A stretch of DNA of 38,236 nucleotides, from assembly GCA_028874765.1 (NCBI GenBank), contig JAPPIE010000139.1, forward strand, positions 1 to 38,236. Reading direction: 5' to 3'. The stretch comes from Gemmatimonadota bacterium. GTDB taxonomy: Bacteria; Latescibacterota; UBA2968. This document shows, piece after piece, positions 31,423-38,236 of the stretch (position 1 is the stretch's first letter; the number at the start of each line of letters is the position of its first letter). The translations under genes and the position numbers were made by a program. The notes under the pieces are model-generated. The model ran no database searches, had not been told where the DNA came from, and was given only the letters and a program-made list of their open reading frames with translations.

Positions 31423-33720
31423 GTGTTGAAATCGCGGTACAGGGGTTTTAGAAACGTTTATCTGTGTGCTCTTTTTGTTATACTGCCCATTGTCGCTTTG
31501 GCCCAGGAACCGGATTCTTTGAAGGTATTAGAGAGAATGGTGCAGGCATCTCCAGGGGACCGCGAAGCCTGGGTGCGGTTGGGGTATGCCTATTTGGATG
31601 CGGGGGATTTAGACCGGGCAGATAAGGCGTTCCGAAAAGGCATCCAGGGCACAACGGCATCTAGGGCGTTCAACGGCCTGGGACTGGTCTATACGAGACG
31701 CCCCAAACAGCCTGAGAAAGCGCTGTTTTATTTTCGCCGAGCATTGGGAGCCGATCCCACATTTTTTGAAGTTCGGATGAACATCGCCCGGTTGTACCTC
31801 AAGATGGGTAATTTCGATGCTGGAAAGGCATTGGAAGAGGTCATCCAGGCCGATTCGACATATGCGCCAGCCTATTTGGCGTTGGGAAATTGGTATGCAG
31901 ACTGGTTTGAGGGATGGGATGCCAACAGCGACGAACAGCAGCGGAGAATCGAGCTTTTTAAACGCTATATTTTGTTCCATCCTGAGGATTCGGAGGGTCC
32001 CTATAGGCTGGCGTTGACTTATATTGAGATGCAGCGCTATGGACAAGCTCTGGACGTGGCTGAACCCGCGATGGAATTACATCCAGATGAGGCGCGTCTT
32101 TTGCCATTAGCTGCCCAGGCGTATGCAACTCAGGGGGAAGCGGATCAGGCACTGGGCTTGTTTCGGATCTTTTTTTGGATGCTTCCAGATAGCAATCGGG
32201 CGTTGTATGAGGGCCTGTCACTGGTGGCGTTTCCAGAGGAGTTGGCGGCCTACAGATCTTTGTCTGAAGCGGAACAAGAGGCGTTTTTAGATCAATTCTG
32301 GCTCAAGCGGGATCCAACGCTCATTTCAGCGGGAAGAGCACGGCGAGTGGAACACTATCGGCGAGTGTGGTATGCGCGTACGTATTTTGCCAGCAAGGTG
32401 CAGCCCTGGGATAAGCGCGGAGAGGTTTATATCCGGTATGGTGCGCCGGACTACAGGTCCCGGTCTGGTCGGACCAACCCACCTCCCAGCATGGCGGTAC
32501 AGGCTATTAAAGAGCGAAATGCGTTCACCATTTACAGAAAAAAAGAATCTGACGCCCTACCCATACCAGGAGAAATTGCACACGGCAGAGCGTTGATAGA
32601 GCCGGTTTTCCCTCTGGATCGATCAGCGCGTGAAAGGGTAGATGATGTTTATGTTGCGGAGGAACCGACAGTACATTGGGAATCGTGGGTTTATACGCAG
32701 GTAGGTGGTGGCATTGAGTTTGTGTTTACAGATCAGATGTTGAACGGACAATGGGCATTCGCGCCACCTCCTCTTTCTGCAAATTTTCCGATTGGTTTAA
32801 TGACCCGGTTGGCGGAATTGAATCCGGCCAATGTCCTGCAGGTCGTGTCTTCGGCAATGCCAGAACGCTACACCCTGCCTCCAGGGGCAGAACCACTGGC
32901 GTTCTATTACGACCTGGCGACTTTTCGCGGTAAGGCAGAAAACACCGAGGTGGAGGTTTATTACGGCATTGCACCCGAACAGATGGCTGTTCAGGAGGTG
33001 GGACAACTGGCGCAAATCCAGGTGGAGCGAACAGTCGTATTTATCGATAGTACCGGTGAAGTTGCACACCGAAATGTAGAGGCGCTACCGTTCGCTTGGG
33101 CGGCATCATCGCCCCTCAAGCAGGGCACTTTCTTGCCAGATGTTGTCACTCTGGAAGTGCCATCGGGAACCTATCGCGTGGCCGTGCAGTTGATCGATCA
33201 GGTCTCTGGCAAGTGGGGTATCTACCAACAGGCAGTGACGGTGCCTGCTTATAGGGATTCTCTGGGCATCAGCGATCTGGAACTGGCCTGGTCGATTTCA
33301 GAAAAACCTCAGGGGAAGAAGTTTCAGAAGGGAAACGTATGGGTGATTCCGATGCCAAGCCGAAGCTACCGGGACGAGCAGGAGGTCTATGTGTACTATG
33401 AGATCTACAACTTGCAGAAGGATCAGTTCGGACAGACGAAGTATCGCATCAGCTATGCTATCCGTCAGGATTTACGCACGCGATTAGGGGTGTTTGGCGC
33501 AGTATTTTCGGGATTCCGCAGGTTGCTCTCGGCCGGGAAACCGGAGGTGGTGGTGAGCTATGACCGGACTGGAAACGAGACTTTTGAGCCGATCTATTTC
33601 GAGCTTGAGACAGAGAAGTTGGATATGGGAGTCCACCAGATTGAAGTGAGGGTGGTAGATCTGAATGGCGGGGGTGCTGTCTCCAAGAGTGCCGTATTTG
33701 TTTTGGGAAAGGGAGAGTAA
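31423..33720 (+). CDS. TPR/GWxTD-domain exported protein, paralogue 2
   Basis: 765 residues. GGAGG ends only 3 nt before the GTG at 31423 and 6 nt before a TTG at 31426, so the latter may be the true start. Signal peptide to about residue 28 (IVALAQ). TPRs span about 30-270 (EAWVRLGYAYLDAGDLDRADKAFRKGI; EKALFYFRRALGADPTFFEVRMNIARLYLKMG). The GWxTD domain is at about 285-345: FLDQFWLKRDPTLISAGRARRVEHYRRVWYAR and PWDKRGEVYIRYGAPDYRSRSGR. The C-terminal block FQKGNVWVIPMPSRSY / FGQTKYRISYAI matches the paralogue at 17123-19591 closely, so these are two copies of one architecture. Function unknown. Confidence 0.88.
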   Translation: MLKSRYRGFRNVYLCALFVILPIVALAQEPDSLKVLERMVQASPGDREAWVRLGYAYLDAGDLDRADKAFRKGIQGTTASRAFNGLGLVYTRRPKQPEKALFYFRRALGADPTFFEVRMNIARLYLKMGNFDAGKALEEVIQADSTYAPAYLALGNWYADWFEGWDANSDEQQRRIELFKRYILFHPEDSEGPYRLALTYIEMQRYGQALDVAEPAMELHPDEARLLPLAAQAYATQGEADQALGLFRIFFWMLPDSNRALYEGLSLVAFPEELAAYRSLSEAEQEAFLDQFWLKRDPTLISAGRARRVEHYRRVWYARTYFASKVQPWDKRGEVYIRYGAPDYRSRSGRTNPPPSMAVQAIKERNAFTIYRKKESDALPIPGEIAHGRALIEPVFPLDRSARERVDDVYVAEEPTVHWESWVYTQVGGGIEFVFTDQMLNGQWAFAPPPLSANFPIGLMTRLAELNPANVLQVVSSAMPERYTLPPGAEPLAFYYDLATFRGKAENTEVEVYYGIAPEQMAVQEVGQLAQIQVERTVVFIDSTGEVAHRNVEALPFAWAASSPLKQGTFLPDVVTLEVPSGTYRVAVQLIDQVSGKWGIYQQAVTVPAYRDSLGISDLELAWSISEKPQGKKFQKGNVWVIPMPSRSYRDEQEVYVYYEIYNLQKDQFGQTKYRISYAIRQDLRTRLGVFGAVFSGFRRLLSAGKPEVVVSYDRTGNETFEPIYFELETEKLDMGVHQIEVRVVDLNGGGAVSKSAVFVLGKGE

Positions 33721-33753
33721 ATGAAAAGGATGCTCTTTCACAGGAGGTGTGCT

Positions 33754-35874
33754 ATGATGAAACGATGGGTCCTATATCTTCTATTTTTTTCTCTGTGTCC
33801 AATTCCCATTCAAGGGCAAGATACAGCAGAAGAAGTGATTGAGAGGTTGAGATCTCTGCGAATAATACGGAATTATAAAGATGGATATGTTGAGGGGAAA
33901 AAGCTGGTCGAACGGTTTCCGGATAATTTGCATCTACGCGCCTGGTTCATTTATTATCTGGCCGCGGAGAATAAAGAGGAAGCAGTTGCCGCCGCTGAAG
34001 AGATGATCGCGTCTCATGAAAATAGCGCGTGGGGTTGGGTCGCGCTTGCGAGCGCACTTGATCGACTTGGTAAAGAGCGCAGGGATGAGGCTCTTTTAGC
34101 CAGTGAAAAAGCCATGGAGATGTTGCCCGACCATGCGGATGTTATCAATACAAGAGCGGATGTGCTGTATGGAAGCAGTAAAGAGGATGCCATTGCCTTT
34201 GTGGATGAGTATAAAACGCGAGTCGAGAATCCAGCGAGGCTTCTGGTCGTCAAGGGGAATGCGCTATACTATACTTCTAATAGGGGCAAAAACACTGAAA
34301 GATTTGAGGCTTGTCTGAAGGCGTTTGCAGAAGTGCGCAAAGCCGACCCCGGCAATGCAAATGGATATTTTCGACCGGCTTATTATCTGTATTTGGTAGG
34401 TCGTTATGATGAAGCCTATCCGCTATACCAGAAAGCGGCGCAATTGGCATCTACAGATGTAAAGGTACATCAGCGGTTCTGGCGAGCGATTGAGCGACTT
34501 AAAAACAAGCCCATAGCAGAGAAAATTGCCGAGATTGAGGCTGATGCTGATGTGCTTTTGAAGGCGCGTGGGGAAGGTGTAGTTTCTCTAAATATATTAT
34601 ACGGTGTCTATGTGAGGCTGGACGCAGAAGAGAAGGCAAAAGTGGTAGGAGACCGCATTCTCAGGACCTATGGCGAAAGTGCAGAGGCAGAGGAGGTTCT
34701 GGCGCATCGCTATCGTGAGGTGCTAGATGCCGCCGGTTATGAAGGGTTCAAAGATCCTGAGCAAGAGGCGATGTTTCGAAATTTACTGAGGGCATTTATC
34801 GCACGGCCTCGACACCATGATGAGAAGCTGCTGGGACAGGCTTATATGTATCTATTTGATTCTATTCAAGAGGATTCTACGGTATCGGCAGAAGAACTTC
34901 TGGATGTGGTGCAGGGTATGGTTAAATATGAAGGCGACAATCCAAACTTAACATTTTCAATGGGCGCGATTGCGCTGGCAGAACGCACGTCGCATTATCG
35001 AGAGGCTGAACAGATTGCCCGGGATGGTGTTGCGGCAGCACAGGAATTTCTGAAAGGTCAGAGGAAGTACTTCGACTCAGAGGAAGAGTATCAACTGACC
35101 ATAAAAGGGATGACCGGGTTGATGGCCGATGCCCTCGGCTGGGTGTTTTTTCAGGAAGGGCGTTTGGAAGATGCCGAGCGAGAATTGATGCGTGCCTATG
35201 AACTGGACCCCAAAGAGAAGGACACGATTTACCATTTGGGTCAGGTTTACGAGGCGATGGGCGATTTCGATCAGGCAGAAATATTTTATAAAATGGGTAT
35301 AGTTATTCTATCGCCAGGTGAAAATCCCAATGACCAGGCTCTAAAGTCACTCTATTTGAAACGACACGGGAGTTTAGAAGGATACCAAGATTACTTAAAA
35401 CCTTTGATAGCATCAGATCGAGAAAAGCGAAAGCAGGAGGTTCTGTCTTCTCGGATTGAGGTTCCAGAACCCGCTCTTGCGTTCAATTTGAAGACTCTAA
35501 AGGGTAAGCAAGTATCGCTAACTTCTTTGAAGGGCAAGGTCGTGGCGATCAATTTCTGGGGGATATGGTGTGGCCCATGTGTGAAAGAGATGCCGGATTT
35601 TCAGAATTTGTACGAGCATTACAAAGACGATCCCGATGTGGCGATTTTGACGATTAATAATGATCGCAATCCCGAGTCGGTACCTCCGTGGATGGAGGAA
35701 AAGGGTTACACGTTCCCGGTTTTGCTCGATGATGGATATGTGAATAAAGCGGGAATTCAGGGCTTTCCCACAACCTGGTTTTTCAATCGGGAAGGGCAGA
35801 TTGCGTTTCTAAAGCGGGGATGGACAAAAGAATTGGAGGAGGAATTTGGTTGGCGTATCGAGGCTTTGAGATAA
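33754..35874 (+). CDS. TPR protein with C-terminal TlpA/ResA-type thioredoxin domain
   Basis: 706 residues from the ATG at 33754, chosen because AGGAGGTG sits 5 nt upstream and the frame opens a signal peptide (MMKRWVLYLLFFSLCPIPIQGQ); an in-frame ATG at 33721, directly after the preceding stop, is less likely. Residues about 25-560 are helical with TPRs (ADALGWVFFQEGRLEDAERELMRAYELDPKEKDTIYHLGQVYEAMGDFDQAEIFYKMG). Residues about 570-706 are a TlpA-like fold: PALAFNLKTLKGKQVSLTSLKGKVVAINFWGIWCGPC, active-site Cys606 and Cys609, cis-Pro672 in GFPTTWF. Such proteins reduce disulfides outside the inner membrane, for instance in cytochrome c maturation, which suits the octahaem protein upstream. 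Last gene of the run; no clear terminator follows. Confidence 0.9.
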   Translation: MMKRWVLYLLFFSLCPIPIQGQDTAEEVIERLRSLRIIRNYKDGYVEGKKLVERFPDNLHLRAWFIYYLAAENKEEAVAAAEEMIASHENSAWGWVALASALDRLGKERRDEALLASEKAMEMLPDHADVINTRADVLYGSSKEDAIAFVDEYKTRVENPARLLVVKGNALYYTSNRGKNTERFEACLKAFAEVRKADPGNANGYFRPAYYLYLVGRYDEAYPLYQKAAQLASTDVKVHQRFWRAIERLKNKPIAEKIAEIEADADVLLKARGEGVVSLNILYGVYVRLDAEEKAKVVGDRILRTYGESAEAEEVLAHRYREVLDAAGYEGFKDPEQEAMFRNLLRAFIARPRHHDEKLLGQAYMYLFDSIQEDSTVSAEELLDVVQGMVKYEGDNPNLTFSMGAIALAERTSHYREAEQIARDGVAAAQEFLKGQRKYFDSEEEYQLTIKGMTGLMADALGWVFFQEGRLEDAERELMRAYELDPKEKDTIYHLGQVYEAMGDFDQAEIFYKMGIVILSPGENPNDQALKSLYLKRHGSLEGYQDYLKPLIASDREKRKQEVLSSRIEVPEPALAFNLKTLKGKQVSLTSLKGKVVAINFWGIWCGPCVKEMPDFQNLYEHYKDDPDVAILTINNDRNPESVPPWMEEKGYTFPVLLDDGYVNKAGIQGFPTTWFFNREGQIAFLKRGWTKELEEEFGWRIEALR

Positions 35875-35948
35875 ATGAACTACTGTCGCAGACCCATTCG
35901 GCTCCGCGCTGGACGGGTTTGTACTCCGATTGTCATTTTGGCATCAGG

Positions 35949-36956
35949 TCAATAATACGTTTCAATTCTACGACATTGGTTTGCTCTGATAATAAACTCT
36001 CGATTGGGCCATTGATTGCGGTCTGCCGGTAAATGGATTTTGCCACCTAAATAGGCAGTTAGCTGCGGCAAACCAGCGTCAAGACCCTGTTTTCTCAGTT
36101 CAGTCGCTTTTCTATCATTTAGTCTGATATAGTAATTTTCATCCAGGAAAATTAGGCTGTGGTCATAAGCTCGATGCATTGTTGGCGATAATGCGATACC
36201 ATTGGATACATGATCGCTACTTCCTTCTACAGATACAGGTAGAATGTGAGCAGCATCCACCAGCTTAAGCTGTGCTTGAGTGACAGCACAACGGTGTTCA
36301 TAAGCACTTAAAACTCGCTGACGAAAACTTCCATCTCTTGCGTAGCGACTTACGTTTGTGACTATTCGCCGTCTTTCAACAGTGAGCGATTCAATTTCCT
36401 GTGGTACTATTTCCTCAGATTTGGCTGCTTTTACAACCAAATCGAGTGTTTGGGTATCGGTACCGAGTTCGTGTAGAATATTCGCATTGCGTATGTAGTG
36501 CAAAAATTGATCTGGACGAAATGCAACAGCGATTTCCCGATTTTCTTTTTCATGGAAAGCCAATCCATCTTGCAAGGCAGTATAAATAGCAGATATATCG
36601 ATTTGTACAGAGGGGGAGCCTGTAGTAAAAGTGCGATGTCCTTGAATATCAAAGCCCGCGAACATATCCCGATCTGGAAAGTATCCAAGTAGCGCTGTAT
36701 AACCATTTGGATTGAGGCGTAGCGGAGAACTCACCGAGGTCATTTGAATGCGGTATTCATCTGGCAAAGATGGTCGTCCACCGGGTGTGAGTGTCCAAAT
36801 ATAGACCCAGAGAGAAAATGTTTCCTCTAAATATTGGATTGCAAATTCTCTGGGATGAATGCGTATATTGTCTGATGTGTAAACACCTGTTCCGCCGGAT
36901 AGTTGGATTGCATTAAGGACAGAATCAATCAGGGTGGAAGCAGAAACAGGAGGCAT
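35949..36956 (-). CDS. HNH restriction endonuclease (predicted)
   Basis: 335 residues. The C-terminal third has an HNH_2-type nuclease: YEHRCAVTQAQLKLVDAAHILP (Cys223, His237), SNGIALSPTMHRAYDHSLIFLDENY (Asn252, His261). The N-terminal 170 residues are of unknown fold and may recognise DNA. It starts 3 nt after the stop of the methyltransferase gene, in the modification-first order typical of type II systems; the ATG has AAGG upstream within the methyltransferase 3' end. No controller gene is seen. Base composition is clearly AT-richer than the rest of the window, which suggests transfer. That it cuts the sequence protected by the neighbour is an inference from adjacency. Confidence 0.83.
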   Translation of the reverse strand: MPPVSASTLIDSVLNAIQLSGGTGVYTSDNIRIHPREFAIQYLEETFSLWVYIWTLTPGGRPSLPDEYRIQMTSVSSPLRLNPNGYTALLGYFPDRDMFAGFDIQGHRTFTTGSPSVQIDISAIYTALQDGLAFHEKENREIAVAFRPDQFLHYIRNANILHELGTDTQTLDLVVKAAKSEEIVPQEIESLTVERRRIVTNVSRYARDGSFRQRVLSAYEHRCAVTQAQLKLVDAAHILPVSVEGSSDHVSNGIALSPTMHRAYDHSLIFLDENYYIRLNDRKATELRKQGLDAGLPQLTAYLGGKIHLPADRNQWPNREFIIRANQCRRIETYY

Positions 36957-36959
36957 ATT

Positions 36960-37964
36960 TTAAACCTTAGATTTTTTCTTTTTGGGTCTTTGCTTACCAC
37001 CATCTTTGGGCAATGGATTTTCATTTGCAGGTCCATGCCATAAAGCGGCGGGATGGGAGAGGTTGTAGGAAGGTGTTTTCTTCGTTTTATTTTTTGTTTC
37101 TGGATTAAAGCGATAGAGTGCGCCCTTTAAATATTCTTCGATAAGTTCACAGCAAATCCACCTTCTTTTGAGTTTTTCCGCCACTTCTCCGGTAACACAG
37201 GAACCGGCAAAAGGGTCAAAGACGAGATCATCTTGATCGGTCAACATCCTTATGAAATACTCTGGGAGATCGGCAGGGTATCGCGCAGGATGGGGTTTTA
37301 TCCCATTTTCTTTGCAAAGTCTGAGATAAATTGAATTGCTTTCGGTATTAGCAATTGCTATTAAGTTTGGCGGAATAGAAGCACCATTATTAACAGAAAA
37401 TTTTGCACTGATGTCGTGTCCACTCGGTCTTAATTTGGCATTGTAACCGTTTTTGAGAAGCCCCTTCATTGAATCGCTATATGGAACCAGAACCCGGCGA
37501 TTACTGGCCTTGGGCCACGGTGTAGGAGAAAGCCACCAGATGCAATCAATAGCATCTTTAACTCGGATTCGACGAATATTGACCCATTCTGCGGGCGTGG
37601 GAAGTTTCGACGGATTCCACCAGAAAAATTCCTGTGCAAGATGAAATTCAAATTCCTTACAGAGCATGATTAAGAGTTCGTAATGGTAAAGAGAGCGAGT
37701 GGGTTGCCCTGGTATCCATGAACCGCCAATATCTATTACCATTGAACCACTATTTTTTAAGACGCGCCGAAATTCTTTCGCAAAAGGTCGGAACCAGTCC
37801 AGGTACTGGTCGGCATCAACATTACCGTAGTCCTTTTTTCGGACTAAGCCAAAAGGAGGAGATGTCATAATTAGATCAACAGAATGATCTTCCATGACAG
37901 ACATTAATTCAAGAGCATCTCCGAGATACATTCGCCCAAATTTTGTTTTAAAAAAATTACTCAT
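36960..37964 (-). CDS. PvuII-like DNA N4-cytosine methyltransferase
   Basis: 334 residues, beta-class order: the catalytic motif IV TSPPF (34-38) comes before the AdoMet motif I DPFAGS (250-255), where the usual Gly-Thr is replaced by Cys-Val (DPFAGSCVTG). SPPF/SPPY is typical of N4-cytosine enzymes. Long segments match what I remember of M.PvuII (CAGCTG), including RKKDYGN, EFFWWNPSKLPTPAEWVN, RIRVKDAID.IWW, RPSGHDI, IPPNLI and HPARYPADLPEYFIRMLT. The recognition sequence may therefore be PvuII-like, but the partner nuclease here is HNH type, unlike PvuII. The start ATG at 37964 has a purine-rich AAAGAAAAAGCGG upstream, and a good promoter lies at 38021-38049. Confidence 0.9.
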   Translation of the reverse strand: MSNFFKTKFGRMYLGDALELMSVMEDHSVDLIMTSPPFGLVRKKDYGNVDADQYLDWFRPFAKEFRRVLKNSGSMVIDIGGSWIPGQPTRSLYHYELLIMLCKEFEFHLAQEFFWWNPSKLPTPAEWVNIRRIRVKDAIDCIWWLSPTPWPKASNRRVLVPYSDSMKGLLKNGYNAKLRPSGHDISAKFSVNNGASIPPNLIAIANTESNSIYLRLCKENGIKPHPARYPADLPEYFIRMLTDQDDLVFDPFAGSCVTGEVAEKLKRRWICCELIEEYLKGALYRFNPETKNKTKKTPSYNLSHPAALWHGPANENPLPKDGGKQRPKKKKSKV

Positions 37965-38020
37965 AACCGCTTTTTCTTTGATGATTCATAATTCAAAATA
38001 TTTGTGAAGAATACATAAAT

Positions 38021-38049
38021 AATGTAGTATCCATTTGTATATATATCAA
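38021..38049 (-). promoter_or_regulatory. Candidate promoter for the restriction-modification operon
   Basis: Read on the minus strand, TTGATA (38044-38049) and TACATT (38021-38026) are 17 nt apart. The predicted leader is about 50 nt. The region is very AT-rich, so alternative matches exist. Confidence 0.4.
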
Positions 38050-38187
38050 GGAAAATATATTCAGATGTTGATAGAATATTTTGGGTCTCAATCGGGTATA
38101 TATTGAAGCATTACTAACGTCGTGATATTGAGCTAAAAAAAACGGCCATTCGTGCGACAAGTTGATAACCAACAGAGAGGGATGGAC

Positions 38188-38230
38188 TTGACCCGTTTTG
38201 GTGGGTACCTTATCAGTAATCAGAAAGGAG
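38188..38230 (+). promoter_or_regulatory. Promoter and ribosome binding site of a gene beyond the right edge
   Basis: TTGACC (38188-38193) and TATCAG (38211-38216) are 17 nt apart, and AAGGAG (38225-38230) follows. The start codon would fall just outside the window. The very short leader this implies weakens the promoter call; the ribosome binding site alone is convincing. Confidence 0.4.
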
Positions 38231-38236
38231 CCCCAC

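Noticed and set aside
35875-35948. Terminator between the TlpA-like gene and the HNH gene
   Set aside because: Only a weak ACCC/GGGT pairing around 35900-35930 without a proper stem or T tract; not called.

Overview
The window looks like chromosomal DNA from an uncultured Gram-negative bacterium of the FCB/Latescibacterota-Poribacteria kind. This is inferred from protein content only: two TPR/GWxTD-domain proteins, two large DUF6785/DUF6784-type membrane proteins, a PorV-like barrel, a secreted protein with a FlgD/T9SS-like C-terminal domain, a PhyH dioxygenase, an FGE-sulfatase-like protein and a multihaem-HEAT-TPR lipoprotein. No rRNA, tRNA, CRISPR array or transposase was seen.

Layout. 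(1) 1-9098: a LacI-type regulator, a DUF6785/6784 membrane protein, a PL22-type oligogalacturonate lyase on the minus strand with all metal and base residues present, a transglutaminase-like protein, and a minus-strand pair of an FGE-like/TPR protein and a dihaem cytochrome c peroxidase. The block is bracketed by two copies of an imperfect direct repeat of about 56 bp (1-56 and 9043-9098). (2) 9099-17053: a long leader with promoter-, terminator- and uORF-like signals, then an envelope operon: small outer-membrane barrel, TonB-dependent receptor, secreted protein with a sorting-like C-terminus, PorV-like barrel. A bidirectional terminator closes it. (3) 17123-19591, minus: TPR/GWxTD protein. 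(4) 19679-35874, plus: a very long run of closely spaced genes. It starts at a promoter-like module that also occurs upstream of the first DUF6785 gene. The order is PhyH dioxygenase, octahaem-HEAT-TPR lipoprotein, exported unknown, second DUF6785 membrane protein (start overlapping the previous stop), TPR protein, a strongly structured 136-nt gap, CRTAC1-like FG-GAP/ASPIC-UnbV protein, PL11-like FG-GAP propeller, TolB-like propeller, second GWxTD protein, and a TPR-thioredoxin (TlpA) protein. (5) 35949-37964, minus: a visibly AT-richer restriction-modification pair, an HNH nuclease and a PvuII-like N4-cytosine methyltransferase, likely acquired horizontally. At the right edge a promoter and ribosome binding site point out of the window.

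How it may work together (inference). The pectin-like theme (PL22 lyase, PL11-like propeller, LacI regulator, two paralogous membrane proteins of an uncharacterised transporter-like family) suggests uptake and breakdown of uronate oligosaccharides. The TonB receptor/PorV/secreted-protein operon would supply the outer-membrane side. The octahaem, CRTAC1, GWxTD and TlpA run looks like a separate periplasmic redox or envelope module of unknown purpose. The least described parts are the two dispersed intergenic repeat families that appear to carry promoters, the shared leader of the TolB-like and TlpA-like genes, and the structured element before the CRTAC1-like gene.
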